6,108 nt of DNA, taken from contig CAZKNF010000118.1 of NCBI GenBank assembly GCA_964554105.1, positions 1 to 6,108 on the forward strand. Reading direction: 5' to 3'. Source of the stretch: CAZKNF01 sp964554105. Its GTDB lineage: Bacteria > Bacteroidota > Rhodothermia > Rhodothermales > VXPQ01. Below, one piece after another: positions 1 through 6,108 of the stretch. Position 1 is the stretch's first letter. Each line of letters starts with the position of its first letter. The notes under the pieces were generated by a model, which saw nothing but the letters and a program-made list of their open reading frames with translations, made no database searches and was not told the origin of the DNA. The position numbers and the translations under genes were made by a program.

Positions 1-1794
1 AAGGGCGGACTCAATCTCGAGGATGTCTTTTTCGTCACCTCCATCATCCGTAACGGGGCCACATGGTCGCAGGTGACGGAGATGATCCGGTCGGAGGAGA
101 TGCCGCCGAACACGAAGCCACGCCTCACTTCGGAAGAAAAGGACGTGGTGATTGAAGGCATCAACGGGTTTTTGATGGAAGCGCTCGCCGTTCCCGATCC
201 AGGCCTGGTGACGATGCGCCGGCTGAGCAACCGCGAGTACGGCTATTCGGTGTATGACCTGCTCGGGGTCGACTTCGATACGCGGGAGTTCTTTCCCGCG
301 GATGGCTCCGGCGGCGAAGGCTTCGACAATCATGCCCGCGCGCTGTACGTCACGACGCTCTCGTTCGAGCGGTACTACGACGCCGCGGAGATCATTGTAG
401 AACGTGCATACGAGGACGCCGATGTCTGGCGGACGATCGTCCCGGAGCCGTACAAGCGCACCTTTCGCGAGCAGGTTGCGATCTGGTGGCATCGACTCTG
501 GGGCGGAGAGGATATTTCCCTCCGCGGGCCCGTGCTCGCTGCCGAGGAAATCCTGCATCCCCTGGCCGCGAGGGCCTATCGCCGCTTCCCCGACAGGGAG
601 GATAAGGAGCAGCTCATAGAAATTTTCTCGGAGGTGTACGAGGGCCTCGAAGGAGAGCCGGACCGCTTCGACCGGAGTATCCAGGAGAGCCTGAAAGTGA
701 TGCTTATCTCACCGCACTTCCTGTACCGGCACGAAGTCGACCTTCCTCTCGATCGGCCGTACGCGCTGAACAACTTCGAGCTGGCCTCGCGGCTCGCCTA
801 TTTTCTCTGGTCGAGCCTGCCGGACGACGAGCTTCTGGAACTGGCTTATCGAGGGGATCTGCACGATGAGGACATCCTCGAGGCACAGGTGCGGCGCATG
901 CTGGCAGATCCGAAATCCAGGCGATTTGCGGAAAGCTTCGCGACGCAGTGGCTGGGCGTCGACACGATTCTGGACACGCATGAAGTGGACGAGGAGCGGT
1001 TTCCCGAGCTCACACCGGAGCTGCGCCGCGCCATGTACGACGAGGTGGTGACCTTCTTCCATTACGTACTCACCGACCGGCAGAACTTTCTGGATCTTCT
1101 GGACAGTGACTACACCTTCCTCAACGCATCACTCGCCGAGCATTACGGCCTGGGCGATGTGCAGGGAGACGAGCTCGTCAGGGTATCGCTCGACGATCGA
1201 CGGCGGGGAGGCGTGCTGGGGATGGGGAGTGTCCTGATGGCTACGTCCTTGCCCACGCGCACGAGTCCGGTCCTTCGCGGCAAGTGGGTGCTCGAGGAGC
1301 TTCTGGGCACGCCGCCGCCGCCGCCGCCGCCGGACGTCCCCGAGCTGGAGGATGCCAAGAATGCGGAGACCGAGCTCGACCTACGCGAGATCCTCGAGCA
1401 GCACCGGTCCCCATCCGCCTGCCACAGCTGCCACGTGAAAATGGATCCGATCGGCCTCGGAATGGAGAATTTCGACGCGATCGGCCGCTGGCGAGAGGGG
1501 TACGGCGACGTGCCGATCGACGCGACCGGCGTGCTTGCAGACAGTACGACCTTCGATGGTCCGGCCGAGCTGAAATATGTCCTTCTCGACAGAAAAGAAC
1601 TTTTTGCGAGGAACCTGACCAGAAAAATGCTCGGGTTCGCGCTCGGCCGAAATATCCGATTTCAGGATAAAGTGACGGTCGATGCCCTTACGGATCGGCT
1701 GCTGGAGAGCGACTTCCAGACTGTCGATTTCATCACCGAGCTGGTTACAAGCTTCCCGTTTCGATACAAGAAGAGCGATCCACAAGAGAGTTGA
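1..1794 (+). CDS. DUF1592-family multidomain cytochrome-like protein, 5' end missing
   Basis: The frame is open from base 1, so the gene starts before the window; the ATG at 73 is internal. The visible 597 codons show the end of a planctomycete-type cytochrome c domain (13-174, with a MPP motif at 100-108 that could hold the heme-ligand Met), then DUF1587 (about 211-420, NREY and DLLGVDF), DUF1595 (about 541-720, RAYRRF), DUF1592 (about 754-1150, LASRLAYFLWSSLPDDELL), DUF1588 (about 1200-1500, LPTRTSPVLRGKWVLEELLG and a poly-Pro stretch) and DUF1585 (about 1570-1785). A CxxCH heme-binding motif (CHSCH) lies at 1420-1434 and is followed by the family-typical DPIGLGMENFDAIGRWR. Full-length members are usually some 150-250 residues longer at the N-terminus, where a signal peptide and a first CxxCH are expected. 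The protein is therefore probably periplasmic or surface-exposed with two c-type hemes. No enzymatic reaction is established for the family. The DUF1552 gene follows directly, as is common. Family assignment is firm; function is not. Confidence 0.93.
   Translation, partial: KGGLNLEDVFFVTSIIRNGATWSQVTEMIRSEEMPPNTKPRLTSEEKDVVIEGINGFLMEALAVPDPGLVTMRRLSNREYGYSVYDLLGVDFDTREFFPADGSGGEGFDNHARALYVTTLSFERYYDAAEIIVERAYEDADVWRTIVPEPYKRTFREQVAIWWHRLWGGEDISLRGPVLAAEEILHPLAARAYRRFPDREDKEQLIEIFSEVYEGLEGEPDRFDRSIQESLKVMLISPHFLYRHEVDLPLDRPYALNNFELASRLAYFLWSSLPDDELLELAYRGDLHDEDILEAQVRRMLADPKSRRFAESFATQWLGVDTILDTHEVDEERFPELTPELRRAMYDEVVTFFHYVLTDRQNFLDLLDSDYTFLNASLAEHYGLGDVQGDELVRVSLDDRRRGGVLGMGSVLMATSLPTRTSPVLRGKWVLEELLGTPPPPPPPDVPELEDAKNAETELDLREILEQHRSPSACHSCHVKMDPIGLGMENFDAIGRWREGYGDVPIDATGVLADSTTFDGPAELKYVLLDRKELFARNLTRKMLGFALGRNIRFQDKVTVDALTDRLLESDFQTVDFITELVTSFPFRYKKSDPQES
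1312..1332 (+). repeat. (CCG)7 trinucleotide run encoding seven prolines
   Basis: Seven perfect CCG codons in a row encode a poly-proline stretch just after the LLGT motif of the DUF1588 region. Members of this family usually carry a proline run at this place, so it is probably a structural linker ahead of the CxxCH segment. The run is in frame, so unit loss or gain would change length without a frameshift. Confidence 0.9.
1786..1790 (+). promoter_or_regulatory. Probable ribosome binding site of the DUF1552 gene
   Basis: The purine stretch GAGAG lies inside the last codons of the upstream gene, nine bases before the ATG at 1800. It supports ATG 1800 over the in-frame TTG at 1791, which would directly abut the purine stretch and leave no spacing. 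The match to a canonical Shine-Dalgarno sequence is only partial. Confidence 0.4.
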
Positions 1795-1799
1795 ACCAC

Positions 1800-3182
1800 A
1801 TGAAGAAGTCTTCGCCTATATCTCGTCGACAAATGCTGAAGGGCCTCGGGGCCTCCATCGCCCTTCCGTTTATGCACTCCATGGTGCCTGAGAGCCTCTA
1901 CGCCAGCTCCGTTCCCGCCGCGCCGCGCCGCGCCGCGTTCCTCTACATGCCGAACGGTGTCCATCCGGAACGATGGACTCCGAAAGGCAGCGGAGGCCAG
2001 TTCTCCCTCTCACCGATCCTGCAGCCGCTCCAGGACCACAAGAAGGACATCCTCGTGTTCACGGAGCTCATGAACAAGAATTCCGACACGGGCGAGGACG
2101 GCCACTACACCAAGTTGGCCAACTTCCTGACGAGCATGCGGATCACCAAGACCACCGGCACGAACATCAACTCCGGCGGGGTTTCGGTGGATCAGCTCAT
2201 CGCCCAGCAGACGGGGAAGGAGACGATCTTCCCGTCGCTCGTCTACGGCATCGACCGGATCAAGACAGGCGTCGACAAGAGTGTCGGATTTACGTCCATC
2301 TACGCCTCGACGATGTCCTGGCGCACGCCGACCCAGCCCTGTTCGATGGAGATCGACCCGCGCTTTGCCTTCGATCGCCTATTCCGCGGGTTCGTGCCGA
2401 ACAAGGCCGTGAAGGATGAGAATCCGTGGAAGTCGAGCGTGCTGGATGCCGTCCTCGACGATGCTCGCTCACTCGAGCGAAAGCTCGGAACGGAGGACAA
2501 AAACAAGCTCGTCGAGTATCTGGAAGCCATCCGTTCGGTGGAGCAGCGCATCCAGGACCGCGACAAGCTCAAGGAATTCAAAGACCACATCACGCCCGAG
2601 ATACGCGAGGAGCTGACGCACGTGGATTCGCGCATCGACGATTACGTCGAATATCGGACGGGCGTCGATGCAACGGAGAAGACGCGGCTGATGCTCGACA
2701 TCATCGTGCTCGCCTTCTGGAGCGATGCCACTAGGGTCGCTTCCTTCCTGTTCGGCAACGAAGTGAGCAATCGCAATTTCTCATTCCTGGACGGCGTCAG
2801 CGGCAATCATCACGCCATCTCGCATCACAAAAGCGACCCCCGGCAGCTCGCGCAGTACGAAATCATCAACCGCTGGCACGTGGAGCAGTACGCGTACCTG
2901 ATCGACCGGATGAAATCCATTCGCGAAGGAGACGGGACGCTGCTCGACAACTCCATGATTCTGTTCGGATCGGGGCTTCGTGACGGCGATCGCCATTCGC
3001 CCAAGAACATTCCGATCGTCGTCGCGGGCCAGGGCGGTGGAAAGCTGAAGACGGGCCGCCATCTCGCCTTCGAACCCAACACGCCGCTCGCGAATCTTTA
3101 TCTGGGAATGATGAACACGATGGGAGTCGAGGCGTCTCAGTTCGGCGACAGCACGCGCGAGCTTTCCGAGATCTACGCGTGA
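1800..3182 (+). CDS. DUF1552 family protein with Tat signal
   Basis: This 460-residue protein starts at ATG 1800, five bases after the stop of the DUF1592 gene; an in-frame TTG at 1791 overlapping that stop is a weaker alternative. The N-terminus has a twin-arginine motif (SRRQMLK, R9-R10) followed by a hydrophobic segment, so it is probably exported folded through the Tat pathway. Family hallmarks are MPNGVHPERWTPKG just after the signal, LSPILQPLQDHKKDILVF, a charged helical segment SVLDAVLDDARSLERKLG, a histidine-rich motif HHAISHH (H337, H338, H342, H343), and a C-terminal block with NSMILFGSGLRDGDRHSP and IPIVVAGQGGG. That C-terminal block resembles DUF1501 proteins, which belong to the alkaline phosphatase/sulfatase-like fold, so a metal-binding phosphatase-like core is possible; this is inference. 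Length is usual for the family. Context implies that it works with the DUF1592 protein in the periplasm. The substrate is unknown. Confidence 0.93.
   Translation: MKKSSPISRRQMLKGLGASIALPFMHSMVPESLYASSVPAAPRRAAFLYMPNGVHPERWTPKGSGGQFSLSPILQPLQDHKKDILVFTELMNKNSDTGEDGHYTKLANFLTSMRITKTTGTNINSGGVSVDQLIAQQTGKETIFPSLVYGIDRIKTGVDKSVGFTSIYASTMSWRTPTQPCSMEIDPRFAFDRLFRGFVPNKAVKDENPWKSSVLDAVLDDARSLERKLGTEDKNKLVEYLEAIRSVEQRIQDRDKLKEFKDHITPEIREELTHVDSRIDDYVEYRTGVDATEKTRLMLDIIVLAFWSDATRVASFLFGNEVSNRNFSFLDGVSGNHHAISHHKSDPRQLAQYEIINRWHVEQYAYLIDRMKSIREGDGTLLDNSMILFGSGLRDGDRHSPKNIPIVVAGQGGGKLKTGRHLAFEPNTPLANLYLGMMNTMGVEASQFGDSTRELSEIYA
1917..1936 (+). repeat. Four tandem copies of the pentamer GCCGC
   Basis: Four perfect head-to-tail GCCGC units lie just downstream of the predicted Tat signal segment, in codons for an Ala/Pro/Arg-rich stretch (AAPRRAA). 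The unit is not a multiple of three, so a change in copy number would frameshift the DUF1552 gene. With only four units this is most simply GC-rich low complexity. Confidence 0.7.
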
Positions 3183-3213
3183 CTCATTTGTACTCAATCT
3201 TCAGCGATCTATC

Positions 3214-4684
3214 GTGCAGCTTCCGCGTTTTGGGCTGCGGTTTCGACCCATCTACGGGGTCGGCGTCGTCGCCATTGTGGGCCTTTCATTTCTGGCCCTG
3301 CCTTTTCTTCCGCTACCGGATCCTCCTCTCGCCGGCTGGGGTGCCTTTTTAGGACGGTTCCACCCGCTCGTCGTTCACTTTCCGATCGTGCTGGTCGTGA
3401 TTCCGCTGCTGCTTGAAGGGGCGGCGCGGATCGGCCGTGAAAAGGGATTTCTGAAGCTGGTCCCGCTTTTCTGGGGTTTGGCGGCGCTGAGCTGCATGGT
3501 GGCCGTGCTTGCCGGATATCTTCTGTACGCCTCGGGCGAGTACGCGGGAGATCTCATACGTGATCACCTCTGGGCCGGCGTAGCGCTGGTCGTCGTAGTT
3601 CTCGCGACCGCCGTTTTGTCGGTTTTCCCGCAGATCCGATCGTCATCGCGCTGGTTCGGCGCGTATCTCAGCGGCGCACTGGTGGCGAATCTCGTGGTCG
3701 TCTACGCAGGTCACCTCGGCGGCTCGCTGACGCACGGAGAGGATTTCATCGCCGACGCTTTCCCCGGCTGGGGATACCAGGCCACGCTCGTCGAGTCGGT
3801 CCCTCGTGAAGAGCTCCTCGTGTTTCGCGATCTCGTCATGCCGGGCATCCAGGCGCGCTGCGCGAGCTGCCACAATCCCCAGCAGACGAAGGGCGACCTT
3901 GATGTGACCTCGTTCAATGCGATCGAGCGCGGTGGCGACAGCGGCAGACCTATGTTCGTGCCGGAGCGGCCGGACAGCAGCGAAATGTACGTCCGGATCA
4001 CGCTCCCGCCAGGACACGACGACCGCATGCCGCCTGAGGGCAGGGCAGGCCTCAGCTCCGACGAGATCGCGATTCTAGAATGGTGGATCGAGCAGGGCGC
4101 CCAGCCGGACATGCGGCTCGGGGATGGAACGCCGGATGCGATGCTTCACGCCCTTATCGATCGATTTCTGCCGCGCCTGATCCAGTCGCAGCGCAATCGG
4201 ATGCGGGAGCGCCGCCGGGTCGCGGCCCTGCACGAAGATCTGCAGGACGTCGTGGACGAGCTCGGCCTCGTGGTGGACGTGGATCCGGACACCGATTCGA
4301 CGCTCTTTGCCCTCTCGATGCGGTTCCCGCCCGAGCGCGTCGACGATCGCACGCTGGCCCGCCTGGCACCGTACGCGGACGCGTTCTCGAAGCTTTCGCT
4401 CGTCGGCAGCGACGTCACGGATGAGGGGCTGCGACACATCGGCTCCATGATGAACCTGCGCGAGCTGATTCTCCAGAAGACCGATGTCACCGGTTCCGGC
4501 CTTCCGAATCTCCAATCAATCCCGTCCCTGGAAGTCCTGAATCTGGCCTACACGGCGCTGGATGACTCCGGATCCGTGCATCTGCTGCACATGCCCTCGC
4601 TGCGGGAAGTGTACGTCTACGACACGGCCGTGAGCGACAGCGTCCTCGAAACGCTGAGCATGCATCTGCCCGATGCCGACCTGC
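3214..4684 (+). CDS. Membrane-anchored DUF2231-like / cytochrome c / leucine-rich repeat fusion, 3' end in gap
   Basis: The gene starts at GTG 3214, 31 bases after the DUF1552 stop; no clear ribosome binding site is visible and no ATG lies in frame near it. The N-terminal part has about five hydrophobic segments (residues about 14-34, 51-71, 82-105, 118-139 and 149-168). It has the DUF2231-like motif HPLVVHFPI (H50, H55) and further histidines H118, H167 and H174 that could bind heme b or metal. A planctomycete-type cytochrome c domain follows, with CASCH (C216, C219, H220) and a likely axial Met in DDRMPPEG (M272), ending with EWWIEQGAQPD. Residues 300-365 look helical and charged. The C-terminus has four 24-residue leucine-rich repeats (4393-4680) after one degenerate repeat. 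The last repeat ends HLPDAD, like the terminal repeat of related proteins, so little is probably missing. The codons read after the N run are not part of this gene with any certainty. Likely role: membrane electron transfer or docking for the upstream gene products. Confidence 0.87.
4312..4680 (+). repeat. Leucine-rich repeat array, one degenerate plus four 24-residue units
   Basis: The protein repeats start at 4393, 4465, 4537 and 4609, each exactly 72 bases. The units open LSLVGSDVTDEGL, LILQKTDVTGSGL, LNLAYTALDDSGS and VYVYDTAVSDSVL. A weaker 27-residue unit at 4312-4392 (opening LSMRFPPERVDDRTL) precedes them. This is the short LRR type with a T-x-V-[TS]-D core that is frequent in planctomycete and verrucomicrobial proteins. 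The nucleotide sequence of the units is diverged, so this is an old array and not a recent duplication. It probably forms a protein-binding surface. Confidence 0.85.
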
Positions 4685-4784
4685 NNNNNNNNNNNNNNNN
4701 NNNNNNNNNNNNNNNNNNNNNNNNNNNNNNNNNNNNNNNNNNNNNNNNNNNNNNNNNNNNNNNNNNNNNNNNNNNNNNNNNNNN
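4685..4784. other. Assembly gap of 100 N
   Basis: Exactly 100 undetermined bases, the usual placeholder for a scaffold gap of unknown real length. It hides the 3' end of the LRR cytochrome gene and the intergenic region where that gene and the permease gene converge. Any terminator between them lies here and cannot be seen. Confidence 0.97.
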
Positions 4785-4788
4785 CGCC

Positions 4789-6051
4789 TCACTTTGATCC
4801 ACCATCTCGCGGCCGTGGGCGGTCCCAGACGGTCCTGTTCGTAACGAGCGGCCTGGCCCAGATGCCGATGCTCACCATGTAGCCCATCGTCAGGTACAGG
4901 AAGAGCAGCCCCGTGCGCAGGCCGAGGGCGTCGCCGATCGATCCGATGACGAGCGGGACGACGGCGCCGCCGATGACGCCGGTGACGAGAATGCCGGCCA
5001 CCGATCCGTGGTGCTCGGTGACCGAGTTGAGGGCGAGCGACATGATGCTCGACCAGAGCACCGAGATGAAGAATCCGACCGCCGGCAGCGCGTAGACTGC
5101 AACTGGACCGCTGCCCGCGAGGGCAATGGTCAGGCAAATGAGCCCCGCGGTGCCGAATCCGACGAGTACGCGGCGGGTGTCGAATAGCTTGAAGGCCAGG
5201 AGTCCGAAGAGCGTGCCGATCGTCATCGATCCCCAGAAGAAGGAGACGGATCGGGCACCGGTCGTTTGCGGGTCATATCCGTGATATGTGGAGAGGAACT
5301 CGGAAGTCCAGGTCGCTACACCCTGCTCCGTGCCGACGTAGCAGAAAATCCCGAAAAAATACGCGATGACGACCGGTTCGCGCAGGAGGGCAAGGCTGTC
5401 GCGGGCCACGCCGGCGGAGTCAATGGAGGCGGCGACGGTGGGGATGCGCGAGAGCGATACGACGGCCATCATGATCAGTGCGACCGCCGCGCAGATCCAG
5501 TACATCGATATCCACGGGAGATCCGGCGGGACGATCGCCGACAGCCAGGCGACCAGCAGGTTGTCAGATGCCGGATCCGCGAGGTTCAGCACGAGATACG
5601 AATAGACGAACGGGCTGAGGAACGAAGCCGATCCGAAGAATAGTTGGCCGAGAGCGGAATTGAATGCATAGTGCTCCTCGCCGCCGCAGACGCGGAGCAG
5701 CGGCTGGATGGCGACCTCGAGCATGCACATTCCGACGCCGATGAGGAAGAGAGAGGCGATCGCGACCGGATACGCGGGGACGAGGGCGAATAGCGCCGAA
5801 CCGAGAAACGCGATGCCAAAGGCGGATACCATGACGCGCTTCGCCGTATACCGCTCGACCAGGATGCCGGATGGGATCGACATCACGCCATAGGCGGCGA
5901 AAAAGGCGAACGGCAGCACGGCGACCATCGCGAGGCTAAGGCCGAAGTCTTCGATGATCTCCGGCACCAGCGGACCCACGATGTTCGTAAGGAATGAGAT
6001 CACGAAGTACGTCAGGAGAATCAGTCCGACGACGAACGTATTACGCTTCAT
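4789..6051 (-). CDS. FHS-family (FucP-like) sugar MFS transporter
   Basis: This 420-residue inner-membrane permease starts at ATG 6051 (MKRNTFVVGLIL). An in-frame TTG at 6081 would add ten polar, basic residues and has no better upstream signal. About twelve hydrophobic segments are seen, roughly at residues 6-28, 43-62, 73-92, 96-118, 132-154, 183-200, 226-246, 268-288, 296-313, 316-340, 350-372 and 380-400, and the tail is basic and hydrophilic. Features typical of the fucose/glucose/galactose:H+ symporter group are MSIPSGILVERY in TM2 and the following loop, GMCMLEVAIQPLL in TM4 with a membrane Glu (E112), YVGTEQGVATW in TM7, and VTGVIGGAVVPLVIGSIGD in TM11. Import of a sugar with protons is therefore likely; the exact substrate cannot be told. 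The gene is convergent to the cytochrome cluster and four bases from the gap, so it is probably a separate unit. The stop is TGA at 4789-4791. Confidence 0.9.
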   Translation of the reverse strand: MKRNTFVVGLILLTYFVISFLTNIVGPLVPEIIEDFGLSLAMVAVLPFAFFAAYGVMSIPSGILVERYTAKRVMVSAFGIAFLGSALFALVPAYPVAIASLFLIGVGMCMLEVAIQPLLRVCGGEEHYAFNSALGQLFFGSASFLSPFVYSYLVLNLADPASDNLLVAWLSAIVPPDLPWISMYWICAAVALIMMAVVSLSRIPTVAASIDSAGVARDSLALLREPVVIAYFFGIFCYVGTEQGVATWTSEFLSTYHGYDPQTTGARSVSFFWGSMTIGTLFGLLAFKLFDTRRVLVGFGTAGLICLTIALAGSGPVAVYALPAVGFFISVLWSSIMSLALNSVTEHHGSVAGILVTGVIGGAVVPLVIGSIGDALGLRTGLLFLYLTMGYMVSIGIWARPLVTNRTVWDRPRPRDGGSK

Positions 6052-6087
6052 GTGGTGACGGATTGATTTGCGAGTGCCCAATGATAT

Positions 6088-6107
6088 GCATCGTCGCGCA
6101 GCGATGC
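6088..6107. promoter_or_regulatory. Short inverted repeat upstream of the permease gene
   Basis: GCATCG (6088-6093) and CGATGC (6102-6107) form perfect six-base arms around an eight-base centre, 37 bases upstream of the permease ATG. On the minus strand a TATCAT (6087-6082) next to it could be a -10 box, but no -35 box is seen before the window ends. This could be an operator for a sugar-responsive repressor or a chance palindrome in GC-rich DNA. Confidence 0.25.
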
Positions 6108-6108
6108 G

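Noticed and set aside
73..75. ATG as the start of the DUF1592 gene
   Set aside because: The frame is open from base 1, and the residues before this ATG (NLEDVFFVTSIIRNGATW) continue the cytochrome-like domain, so the true start is outside the window.
1312..1332. Poly-proline run as a novel feature
   Set aside because: A proline run after the LLGT motif is typical for DUF1588-containing proteins, so it is listed only as a repeat.
2781..3197. Antisense open frame of 138 codons opposite the DUF1552 gene
   Set aside because: It mirrors conserved codons of the DUF1552 C-terminus and shows no family features of its own.
3183..3213. Separate promoter or terminator between the DUF1552 and LRR cytochrome genes
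   Set aside because: The 31-base spacer shows no hairpin with a T-run and no clear -35/-10 pair, so read-through transcription is more likely.
4075..4515. Antisense open frame of 146 codons opposite the LRR cytochrome gene
   Set aside because: It lies fully within a well-supported gene and its product shows no recognisable domain; GC-rich genes often give such frames.
4785..4797. Stop of the LRR gene just after the N run
   Set aside because: The frame across a gap of unknown length is meaningless, and these bases belong to the end of the permease gene on the other strand.
4487..5137. Long minus-strand open frame across the gap
   Set aside because: It reads through the N run, overlaps the LRR gene and the permease in another frame, and its Arg/His/Pro-rich product has no domain features; it is a shadow of high-GC coding DNA.
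6052..6081. TTG start at 6081 for the permease
   Set aside because: The extra ten residues are polar and basic, there is no ribosome binding site before the TTG, and relatives of this permease group typically begin near MKRNT.

Overview
The window is GC-rich bacterial DNA with almost no spacer. It carries three same-strand genes on the left and one convergent gene on the right, separated by a 100-base run of N. A gap of exactly 100 N is the usual placeholder of unknown length, so this looks like a scaffolded draft or metagenome-assembled genome. The families present (DUF1592, DUF1552, a planctomycete-type cytochrome c with leucine-rich repeats, and an FHS-family sugar permease) are common in Planctomycetota, Verrucomicrobiota, Acidobacteriota, Gemmatimonadota and related Gram-negative environmental bacteria. 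The sequence alone does not fix the phylum.

Left part (1-4684, + strand). The first gene is cut by the window start and encodes most of a DUF1587/1595/1592/1588/1585 protein. It contains the tail of an N-terminal cytochrome-c-like domain and a complete CxxCH motif near the C-terminus. Five bases after its stop begins a DUF1552 protein with a twin-arginine signal. After 31 bases follows a membrane protein that fuses a DUF2231-like five-helix module, a cytochrome c domain with one CxxCH, and a C-terminal leucine-rich repeat domain. The last visible repeat runs into the N gap. The tight spacing suggests one operon for an envelope-located, heme-containing system. Adjacent DUF1592 and DUF1552 genes recur widely in such genomes, but to my knowledge their biochemical role is not established.

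Right part (4789-6108, - strand). A complete 12-helix permease of the FHS (FucP-like) group of the major facilitator superfamily points toward the cytochrome genes. The two transcription units converge on the gap. The permease is probably an independent unit for sugar uptake. A short inverted repeat upstream of its start is the only regulatory candidate seen.

No RNA gene, CRISPR array, insertion sequence or phage feature was found. The most interesting element is the putative electron-transfer cluster, especially the DUF2231-cytochrome c-LRR fusion beside the DUF1592/DUF1552 pair. The parts are known families; their combined function is open.
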